From: Epilithonimonas caeni DSM 17710
Lineage (GTDB): Bacteria > Bacteroidota > Bacteroidia > Flavobacteriales > Weeksellaceae
Length of the DNA stretch: 64,000 nucleotides
Assembly (NCBI RefSeq): GCF_000426465.1
Contig: NZ_AUFK01000014.1
Coordinates: forward strand, 350,932-414,931
Reading direction: 5' to 3'
Made by a program: the position numbers and the translations under genes. Shown here piece by piece: positions 26,262-33,600 of the stretch (positions within the stretch are counted from its first letter, which is position 1; each line of letters opens with the position of its first letter). Under the pieces are notes generated by a model, which saw only the letters and a program-made list of their open reading frames with translations, did not search any database and was not told where the DNA came from.

Positions 26262-26627
26262 TCAAACTGTTCTCATTAAAGGAGTAATTTTGAAAATATT
26301 GTTATTATTCAATTCATTTGGTAATGCCCAGCGATTTATCAATTCTTGAAAAATTACTTTTTGAGACTCTATTAGTGATTTGATTTCAATCCATTTATTA
26401 TCCCTTTTTAAATCATTTTCGTTTAGAAAATCTTCATAAGAAGCAATTATTAGTGACATTATTGCTATTTTTTTTTCTGAGGATAATTCATTTCCCCTAT
26501 AAAATTCAATAAAATCCTTTAATCTTTTGGAATTTGCCATTTCTAAATCCCAATCTTGTTCTATACCTGTATAAGGTAATCTTAATTCTTTACTAAGTTG
26601 TTCAAATATTTCTTTCTTTATTATCAT
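26262..26627 (-). CDS. Putative immunity protein of the adjacent RHS tip
   Basis: Start at ATG 26627 (121 aa); an ORF extension to TTG 26633 adds two residues. A soluble, mostly helical, acidic protein (ELSKELRLPYTGIEQDWDLEMANS near the start, IAIMSLIIASYEDFLNEND in the middle) with no signal peptide. It begins 7 bp after the stop of the RHS tail carrying a distinct toxin-like tip, the standard place for a polymorphic-toxin immunity gene. No known immunity family was recognised. A cytosolic immunity protein would suit a toxin acting on nucleic acid or another cytosolic target; this is inference from position. Confidence 0.55.
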   Translation of the reverse strand: MIIKKEIFEQLSKELRLPYTGIEQDWDLEMANSKRLKDFIEFYRGNELSSEKKIAIMSLIIASYEDFLNENDLKRDNKWIEIKSLIESQKVIFQELINRWALPNELNNNNIFKITPLMRTV

Positions 26628-26634
26628 TTTCAAA

Positions 26635-27684
26635 TTATGGTATTAATGGATATGCCGTTTTAACTCCACCTCCTCCAGGAACCAATCTTATATGAGTAGC
26701 AGCTTTCATCGTCCCATCCGGCATGATAACCCTTGCTGGAAATCCTTTAGGAATTGGAATATTTACAGCTCCATTACTTGTTTTGCTAATATTATCTAAA
26801 ATGAATTTGGCCGCTTTTTGATCATCTAAAAATTGTCCTTGAGATGCACCAGATCCTTTTGCTCTGTTCATGATAAATTTTGTAGCATCCTTCCCATGAT
26901 TAATAAAGGTATGCCCGAATTTTTTCTTTGTTAATTCAATTACAGCCTCTTTTGTTCCCTGTTTAACCGCTTGCTTTGCACTTTGTTTTGCCGTTTGCTT
27001 TGCTGCCTCCTTAGCACCTTTTTTTAATAAAAGTTTTAATAAAAATCTAATACATGGTCCACAGTTTGTCTCATTTGATGAACTTGTGATAGAACTTTTA
27101 TACATATTGTCTGACTCTTCATAATCCTTTCCTACTTCTACATTTCCTTCTTTTGAGATATCCCCTTTGTTGAAACCACCATCATCTGTTGCACCTCTAC
27201 CATTATCCCTGGAATCACTTCCGCTATCAGAATTATCGCCAAAACGATTCACATTTATAGCTGCGGTCCCTGCAGATATTTTTATATTACCAATAACGCT
27301 TATTGTTTCATTGCCATTGGCATCTGTCTCGACTCCACTATTATCGGATGTTTCTCCCTCCATTCCCGTTGGGTCTATCATCCTTACAGGGTTGTTGTAC
27401 ACATAAGCGTAAGGTTCAAAGGTCTTCTCTGCCAACGGGTCATACTGTCCAAACCTTCCGATATCAGGCATATAAAAACGTGCACCATAATCGTACATCC
27501 CCGTCTCTTCCAATTCCTTCCCGTTGTACTTCCAGTTCTCATACGAGACTGATGGGTTGTACACCGTATTTCCCCCAGTCTTTGATATAATGTTGATGTG
27601 GTTCAACCCAAACGGGTAGTAGTTGTTACGGCTTACTTCCTCTGCACTGCCATCATCAGTATTTTTGGTGTAGTTCATCCTCAC
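26635..27684 (-). CDS. Orphan RHS tail with toxin-like tip (cassette 1)
   Basis: The first ~107 residues are the RHS repeat-associated core end (NNYYPFGLNHIN, GMYDYGARFYMPDIGRFGQYDPLA, NNPVRMIDPTGMEGE), nearly identical to the full-length protein at 30677. After the DPTGMEGE boundary comes a unique 240-residue tip: an Asp/Gly/Ser-rich linker, a Lys/Ala-rich helix (KEAAKQTAKQSAKQAVKQ) and a terminal domain with FGHTFINHGKDATKF, GQFLDDQKAAKF, IPKGFPARVIMPDGTMKAAT and a final YPLIP. That order resembles C-terminal RNase-like polymorphic toxin domains, but no family was assigned. There is no true start: position 27684 is a GTG valine codon inside GNVRM, and RHS homology extends to about 27742, followed upstream by an in-frame TAG (27757-27759). 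Confidence 0.75.
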   Translation of the reverse strand: MRMNYTKNTDDGSAEEVSRNNYYPFGLNHINIISKTGGNTVYNPSVSYENWKYNGKELEETGMYDYGARFYMPDIGRFGQYDPLAEKTFEPYAYVYNNPVRMIDPTGMEGETSDNSGVETDANGNETISVIGNIKISAGTAAINVNRFGDNSDSGSDSRDNGRGATDDGGFNKGDISKEGNVEVGKDYEESDNMYKSSITSSSNETNCGPCIRFLLKLLLKKGAKEAAKQTAKQSAKQAVKQGTKEAVIELTKKKFGHTFINHGKDATKFIMNRAKGSGASQGQFLDDQKAAKFILDNISKTSNGAVNIPIPKGFPARVIMPDGTMKAATHIRLVPGGGGVKTAYPLIP

Positions 27685-27770
27685 ATTACCCAGATAGACC
27701 TTGTACTGGTAAATATACTTAGAATTTTGATAATCGTATAACTGTTTAATTATAAACTAAGTAATCTTAT

Positions 27771-27778
27771 TATATTTG
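27771..27778 (+). promoter_or_regulatory. -7 promoter element of cassette lipoprotein A
   Basis: TATATTTG lies 15 bp before the ATG at 27793. The same element and surrounding text are repeated at 29829-29836 before the paralogous lipoprotein, so the promoter is part of the duplicated unit. No clear -33 element. Confidence 0.5.
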
Positions 27779-27792
27779 TATAAATTAATCAA

Positions 27793-28212
27793 ATGAAAAA
27801 ATATAGTTCAATTCTATTCATAATATTACTCACAGGTTGTAATTTTAATACAGTCTATAAAAATAGAGAACAAGATAAACAGGATGCAGAAAAAGTGACA
27901 GAAAAATTTTACTCACTAATGAATAGTAATAATAGACAGAAAGCTATCAAATTAATGAGCCAAAAATTATTTAAAATAACTTCAAAGGAAAAATTCAATC
28001 AAATTTTAGATGAGTCTTCTAAAGAATGTGGGAATATTATAAGTGATTCTTTAATACACTGGGAAACAGTTGCTGTAGAAGGTACAAATCCAAAAAATGA
28101 ATATGTATTAATTTATGATGTAAAAAGGGATATTAAGAATACACAAGAAAAATTTACTCTATATAAAGAAAATGATTCTATTAAAATTTTAGGATACGAT
28201 ATTAGATTTTAA
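27793..28212 (+). CDS. Small lipoprotein A of the RHS cassette
   Basis: A 139-aa lipoprotein with signal sequence and lipobox (LLTGC, Cys16). The mature domain (DAEKVTEKFYSLMN, LMSQKLFKITSKEKF, SLIHWETVAVEGTNPKNEYVLIYDVKR) resembles DUF4019/DUF3887-like NTF2-fold lipoproteins. It runs opposite to the RHS genes, converging on the putative immunity gene at 28259. Its first ~34 residues and its upstream DNA are nearly identical to lipoprotein B at 29851, whereas the rest is diverged to roughly half identity. It may be a second, envelope-located protective or accessory factor of the cassette; that role is inference. Confidence 0.65.
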   Translation: MKKYSSILFIILLTGCNFNTVYKNREQDKQDAEKVTEKFYSLMNSNNRQKAIKLMSQKLFKITSKEKFNQILDESSKECGNIISDSLIHWETVAVEGTNPKNEYVLIYDVKRDIKNTQEKFTLYKENDSIKILGYDIRF

Positions 28213-28226
28213 TGTGCTAAAAATAA

Positions 28227-28250
28227 AATCCCCAATTAATATTGGGGATT
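28227..28250. terminator. Convergent terminator in cassette 2
   Basis: The stem AATCCCCAAT / ATTGGGGATT, followed by a T-run, lies between lipoprotein A (ends 28212, plus) and the putative immunity gene (ends 28259, minus). Confidence 0.8.
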
Positions 28251-28258
28251 TTTATTTG

Positions 28259-28594
28259 CTACTGTTTCATCAGATAGTTTTTATAAAATTCATATTTGCC
28301 TAATTGGTTTTTCCTGTAAATTTTAAAAGATTCCGTATTTGATTCTTTGGATATAGAATCACCTATCTTTAAAGTATCTCCTTTCGTATCTGTGGTAGTT
28401 ATACAATAATCATCAGTATAATAAAATTGCAATGACTTATTTTCATAGTTATAAACTTTAATAATTTTTGAATTTATTTTATTTTGTTCAAAGTATTTAT
28501 TGTTTAAATAAACATATCTGTATAAATAAAAATAACAAAATGCTATCATCCCTAACAAAATAGGAATAAAGCGATAATATCTAAACGATTTCAT
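28259..28594 (-). CDS. Putative membrane-anchored immunity protein (cassette 2)
   Basis: A 111-aa protein with one N-terminal transmembrane helix (about residues 8-27, FIPILLGMIAFCYFYLYRYVY) and a small beta-rich domain ending GDTLKIGDSISKESNTESFKIYRKNQLGKYEFYKN. The ending closely parallels that of the protein at 30306 (GDSIYKAKNSYDYQVYRKDSFGNFQLYK), so the two are paralogues. Each begins 11-12 bp downstream of an RHS gene whose tip is also related to the other tip. Position, size and pairing suggest cognate immunity to a toxin acting at the membrane or in the periplasm. No database family was recognised. Confidence 0.6.
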   Translation of the reverse strand: MKSFRYYRFIPILLGMIAFCYFYLYRYVYLNNKYFEQNKINSKIIKVYNYENKSLQFYYTDDYCITTTDTKGDTLKIGDSISKESNTESFKIYRKNQLGKYEFYKNYLMKQ

Positions 28595-28606
28595 TTCTAT
28601 TTTTTA

Positions 28607-29749
28607 TTATTTGATTTGGAAAATAGGTTTCACGACAGGTGTATAATAGTAATTTAATTGGGCATTTACTGCCGTAACTGGACTTCCTTGTATTCCTACT
28701 CCAACCTGTCCTGAAAAATTAATAAATCCACCTCCCTTTATTGGATTTTTAATATCCACAGGGGCATAAGAAGCACCAATTGAAGCATCAACTCCCAGTC
28801 CCAGTCCTGCTGATACACCTACGGCATGTCCTTGCAAAAACGAACTTTGAATTTTTCTTGGATCACCTGTATATGTTCCATTTCCAAAAGTTATTCCTGC
28901 ATTTCCCTCAATACCGGTACCAACTGAAGCACTTACTGTTGGAGTAAAGTATAGTCCAGGTTCCTTTCCTCTTGTTAATAATGTGAAATTAATAGGTGTC
29001 GAACCAGCCCCTAAAAATGCGGCCACGTTAGAAGATAATCCTAGAGAATAACTATCTGATATTATATTTCTTGCAAAGCTGCCATTCCAAATGTTTGATA
29101 TAGTATTACCAACAGAACTTGTACTGCTTGATGAAGATTTTAATTTACCTGTTACACTTACTCCATCTATTTGAGTTTCTCCTCCAGATATCCAGCTATT
29201 ATCACCTCTTGTCCAATTAACGCCATCACTATCAGTGTATTTATCTCCCGCATTTGCACCCCCACTATTGGGTGGAGGACAACATCCTGTAGTCACTTGG
29301 CTACCTCCACCTGCCCATTTTTCCGGTAGATTTCTTCTTTCCATAGCACCAATGGAACCGCCGGCACCAGTTACTCCACCGTCTCCGCCATCTCCGCCTC
29401 CCGGATCAGAGTTGGCTTCTTCACCTTCCATACCGGTAGGGTCAGCCATCATTACAGGGTTGTTGTACACATATGCATACGGCTCAAACGTATTCTCTGC
29501 CAACGGGTCATACATCCCGAACCTTCCTATATCCGGCATATAGAACCGTGCACCGTAGTCGTACATCCCTGTCTCCTCAAGCTCCTTACCATTGTACTTC
29601 CAGTTCTCATACGAGACTGATGGGTTGTACACCGTATGCCCGGTCTTGGCCGTGATGTTGATATGGTTCAACCCAAACGGGTAGTAGTTGTTACGGTTTA
29701 CTTCCTCTGCACTGCCATCATCAGTATTTTTAGTGTAGCTCAACCTCAC
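28607..29749 (-). CDS. Orphan RHS tail with Gly-rich tip (cassette 2)
   Basis: Residues 1-107 are the RHS core end, including NNYYPFGLNHINIT and GMYDYGARFYMPDIGRFGMYDPLA, ending in the DPTGMEGEE boundary. The remaining ~270 residues form a Gly/Ser/Asp-rich linker and a Gly-rich beta-strand-like domain (ISNIWNGSFARNIISDSYSL, LLTRGKEPGLYFTPTVSASV, then alternating Gly/Ala/Val). This tip is a diverged homologue of the full-length protein's tip. The codon at 29749 is a GTG valine within GNVRL. Upstream RHS homology continues to about 29800 but is interrupted by TAA at 29768-29770 (replacing a Tyr codon of the YIYQY motif), so it cannot be translated as a shell-bearing protein. Confidence 0.75.
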   Translation of the reverse strand: MRLSYTKNTDDGSAEEVNRNNYYPFGLNHINITAKTGHTVYNPSVSYENWKYNGKELEETGMYDYGARFYMPDIGRFGMYDPLAENTFEPYAYVYNNPVMMADPTGMEGEEANSDPGGGDGGDGGVTGAGGSIGAMERRNLPEKWAGGGSQVTTGCCPPPNSGGANAGDKYTDSDGVNWTRGDNSWISGGETQIDGVSVTGKLKSSSSSTSSVGNTISNIWNGSFARNIISDSYSLGLSSNVAAFLGAGSTPINFTLLTRGKEPGLYFTPTVSASVGTGIEGNAGITFGNGTYTGDPRKIQSSFLQGHAVGVSAGLGLGVDASIGASYAPVDIKNPIKGGGFINFSGQVGVGIQGSPVTAVNAQLNYYYTPVVKPIFQIK

Positions 29750-29828
29750 ATTACCCAGATGGTCCTTTTACTGGTAAATATACTTAGAATTTTGATAATC
29801 GTATAACTGTTAAACTAAGTAATCTTAT

Positions 29829-29836
29829 TATATTTG
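29829..29836 (+). promoter_or_regulatory. -7 promoter element of cassette lipoprotein B
   Basis: TATATTTG 14 bp before the ATG at 29851, in a ~75-bp stretch almost identical to the one before lipoprotein A (27716-27792), apart from a short deletion in the AACTGTTAAACTAAG part. Confidence 0.5.
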
Positions 29837-29850
29837 TATAAATTAATCAA

Positions 29851-30291
29851 ATGAAAAAATATAGTTCAATTCTATTCATAATATTACTCACAGGTTGCAA
29901 TTTTAATACAGTCTATAAAAATAGAGAACAAGATAAACAGGATGCAGAAAAAATAACACAAAAATTTTATAGCATTATTAAAAAGGGTAACACAAAAGAA
30001 GTACTCCCTCTTTTTAGTCAAGATTTTTTTAAAGTGACAAATAAGGATAAGTTTCTTGAATTATTTGAAAAAACCAATAATGTATATGGGAAAATACTAA
30101 ATGATTCCCTTGTGCATTGGGAAACATTAGTTATTAAAGGAAATAACCCCAAAAGCGAATATCTTTTAGTTTATTATGCAAAAAGAGAAAATATAGACTC
30201 TCAAGAGTACATTACTTTACATAACGAAAAAAAAGGAATAAAAATATTTGAATATCGAATAAATGTTGACACCTTATCTAAAAAAAAATGA
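29851..30291 (+). CDS. Small lipoprotein B of the RHS cassette
   Basis: A 146-aa paralogue of lipoprotein A, with the same lipobox (LLTGC, Cys16) and an identical first 34 residues. After that the sequences diverge while keeping the pattern (KFYSIIKKGNTKEVLPLFSQ, SLVHWETLVIKGNNPKSEYLLVYYAKRE). It converges on the putative immunity gene at 30306 across a shared terminator. It is A+T-rich and lies wholly within the RHS island. The DUF4019-like call is tentative. A link to toxin protection or adhesion is conjecture from repeated linkage. Confidence 0.65.
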   Translation: MKKYSSILFIILLTGCNFNTVYKNREQDKQDAEKITQKFYSIIKKGNTKEVLPLFSQDFFKVTNKDKFLELFEKTNNVYGKILNDSLVHWETLVIKGNNPKSEYLLVYYAKRENIDSQEYITLHNEKKGIKIFEYRINVDTLSKKK

Positions 30292-30308
30292 GCAATTTAA
30301 ATTGCTCA
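30289..30308. terminator. Convergent terminator next to full-length RHS unit
   Basis: A perfect palindrome (TGAGCAATTT / AAATTGCTCA) flanked by A-run and T-run, located between lipoprotein B (stop 30291) and the putative immunity gene (stop 30306). It can serve both strands. Confidence 0.85.
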
Positions 30309-30665
30309 TTTTTTTTTAGGTTTATTTCGTAGTGTCTTATAAAGCTGAAAGTTTCCAAAACTATCTTTTCTGTAAACTTGATAATCATACGAGTTTTTTG
30401 CCTTATAAATCGAATCACCCACTCTTAAATCATTTTGATTTTCACCCAAATATAAGATACATAGCTCATCAAATTTTTTACATCCTTTAAATTTAACTTG
30501 AACATAACCATTTCCTCTGCCTATATTTCTTAATTCATCAACTAAACCATAAATTTTATTATTGTATGAATTTTTACTGATTTTGTATTTATTGTAAGAA
30601 AAATAGATAACGAAACAAGATATAAATAAAATGAATAAAATGATATTTTTTTTATTTAACTCCAT
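30306..30665 (-). CDS. Putative membrane-anchored immunity protein of the full-length RHS toxin
   Basis: A 119-aa protein. Residues about 7-24 (NIILFILFISCFVIYFSY) form a single transmembrane helix. The rest is a small Lys-rich domain with two cysteines (FKGCKKFDELCILYLG) and the ending GDSIYKAKNSYDYQVYRKDSFGNFQLYKTL, shared in pattern with the protein at 28259. It starts 11 bp after the stop of the 1313-aa RHS protein, the canonical immunity position. The membrane topology suggests the toxin acts at or across the inner membrane. The assignment is by context; no family recognised. Confidence 0.6.
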   Translation of the reverse strand: MELNKKNIILFILFISCFVIYFSYNKYKISKNSYNNKIYGLVDELRNIGRGNGYVQVKFKGCKKFDELCILYLGENQNDLRVGDSIYKAKNSYDYQVYRKDSFGNFQLYKTLRNKPKKK

Positions 30666-30676
30666 ATTAAATATGA

Positions 30677-33600
30677 TTAATTACCTGTTAACAATCCTGA
30701 ATAATCTGCTACTCTTGGCCTTCCATCAAAACCTATCCCGATTCTTGTGTTAGAAATAGTAACGCCTGCTCCTACTGAACCTTTAGCTCCTACTGAAATC
30801 CCACCTGTTATTGTGTGCCATCTATCTCCACTGAAAGGAGCCTTAGGATCAAAACTTACAGAATACCCTCCATTTATTCCTCCTACAGCTGCGGCTGTTC
30901 CTGTTATGTAAGCCTCTGTTCCTACAACACTATTCAAACTCAAATTAGAAACATTACCAGAAAAACGGCTTGTAAAAAAATTCAAATTACCTGTTCCTCC
31001 TGCTCCTAAGCTAAGTCCCAAACTTGCAGTATTAAAAGGATCTACATAAAGCCCCGCATCTTTACCTCGTAATATTACTTCTATACCTCCTGAAATTCCG
31101 AATTCTAGTCCTCCACCAGCGGAAGTACTAAGTGTAACTCCCATTCTGTCTGGGACAATAGATCTCGCAATACTACTATTCCAAATATCGGATATAATAG
31201 CACCAGCTGTTATTCCTGTACTATTAGAAGATGAAGCTGAAGAGGATTTTAATTTCCCATAAACAGTAACCCCTTCAATATCACTTTCAGTAGTACCATC
31301 AGAAGTCTTTCTCTGTGCCGTAATACCAGCCGGACAGCATCCAGTGGTTACCTGGCTTCCATTGCCTTTATCAATATTTTTCCACTTTTCTGGAAGTTGG
31401 TTTATGTACGAATAATCTTTTCGGCCGCCTCCGGTTTCTTTCCAATTTTCTCCGCCGCCAGTCTCTCCGCCTCCGCCGCCAGAATCAGAAGATTCCTCTC
31501 CCTCCATTCCAGTTGGATCTATCATCCTTACAGGGTTGTTGTACACATATGCATACGGCTCAAACGTATTCTCTGCCAAAGGGTCATACTGCCCAAATCT
31601 ACCTATATCCGGCATATAGAACCGTGCACCGTAGTCGTACATCCCTATCTCCTCAAGCTCCTTGCCGTTGTACTTCCAGTTCTCAAAGCTAACAGATGGA
31701 TTGTACACCGTATGCCCGGTCTTGGCCGTGATGTTGATGTGGTTCAACCCAAACGGGTAGTAGTTGTTACGGCTTACTTCCTCTGCACTGCCACCCTCCG
31801 CACTTCTCTCATAGCTCAGACGTACGTTCCCAAGATGGTCTTTGTACTGGTAAATATACTTAGAATTCTTGTAATCATAGAAACCCTCCGCTGTCGGGAA
31901 GAAGTCCGGGCTGCTCACCGCCTCCATCGGGATACCAGGTTCACCAGGCTCCACGATCACCTTCTGCTCAAGCTCAAAGGCCTCAGGCTGGCCAGCCAAT
32001 GTCTTCTCCGGGTTTTCCAACAATGTTCCATCCAGCTTGGAGGTGTAAGGCGTGGTATAGACAAAGCCATCCAGATAGTCCGTATCTATGCTCTGCCCGT
32101 CCACAAGGAACTGCTTGTGTACCTTTACCCCGTCTGCACGGTAGGTATAGTTCACATCGTTGTTCCCCTGCTTCACATGCTTCGGCAGGTTCATATGGTT
32201 GTACAGGATATCTTGGGTGATGCCCTTATCCGGCATCTTCAGCATGTTCCCGTTGTTGTCATAGGTCATCATGCCACCACCTACTGGGTAGCCACTGGTA
32301 TTCTGGGAGCTGTCGTTGATGGTGAACAGCTTGTTGCTCAGGTTGCCATTCTCGTAGGTATAGAAGAGATTGTCCACCAGCACACCGTTTTGTGCTAAAT
32401 TTTGCGGTCTCGCATTTCGTTTCAGGGTCCGGATGTTGCCGTTCAGGTCATAGGTCAGCTGCTCGTTGTAGTGTTTGGAGTCCAGGGTACCCGTCGTCCT
32501 CACAGATTTGTGGTCTGCCTTCAGCAGGCGGTTCAGCCCGTCATAGATATATTCGTAGCGGTTGGCATTCTCTCCCTCGTAGCTCCAGTCCACCTCTGTG
32601 ATGTTCCCGTTGTAGCTCGTGATGCCACTGTTCACAGGGTCATTGTACCTGACCTTGTAGGAGAACAGCCTCGCCGGGTCCAGTGGCCTTGTAGTGTCAT
32701 CCTGCTTCAGGTTGATGCCCGTCATCCAATTGCGGATGTTGTAGTCGTAGAATATCTGCTGCAATGGGGCAGACAGTGCTGTAAAATTGCCATCAGACAA
32801 GGTACCTGTCTTTTTCCAGTCCACCTGGTCCTTCTCGTTGTAGTGGTTCTCGGCGAGCAGTTCCTTCGGGGTCCTGCCCACCACCTCGTGGTAGTGCTTC
32901 AGCAGGCGTTTGTGGTCGTCATACACAAAATCCTCCATGATATGGATTGGGGCCTCGGTGGCCACCCTGTTGTGCCAGGTCTCCGTTCTCTGTACCGCAC
33001 CTGTAAAGTCCAGCAGGGAGTAGGAAACGGTTTTCCCTCCCAGATGGTTGATGGTATTGGTGCCTATGCTTCTTCCCAGCTCGTCGTACCAGATGAAGGT
33101 CTTGGTCCACCGCTGCTCGTCCACATTCTTCACATAGCTTGCTACGGGAAGCCCCTTGGTGCTCAGCTTGCTGTTCTGTGCATCATCGGTCAGCGTCCGC
33201 TGCCCCAGGATAGTGGTCTCGCGCACAGGCAGATCGGGCTCCCCTGAGATATTGCTGTCATACAGCGTGGGATATTTGTCATAGTAGTTGATGCTCAGCA
33301 ACTGTCTCACCGAGGATGCCGCAGGATAGGTATTATCAACCGTGTACAATATCCTGACCTCATCATAGTTCGTTCCAAGGTCGTTGCTGCGATAGACATT
33401 GTTATTGCCCACGTTATCCGCGGCGGTCTGCTGGCTCTGTCTGTAGGCATCCGGCAGCAGGTTGCTGGAGCTCCTGTTCCCCGCGCCTGGGTCGCATAGT
33501 CCAGAGTAGGCCGGTCGCCCATACTGGTCGAACTTCGCAAAGGTCCAGTAGCCGTATGTTCCCATATTGGCATCCTGCGTCATGATCAGCCTGTCCTGCT

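Noticed and set aside
31397..33247. Two long plus-strand open frames (333 and 281 codons) opposite the RHS gene
   Set aside because: They are antisense shadows of the G+C-rich RHS coding frame, with Arg/Val/His-rich compositions, no recognisable domain and no start signals.
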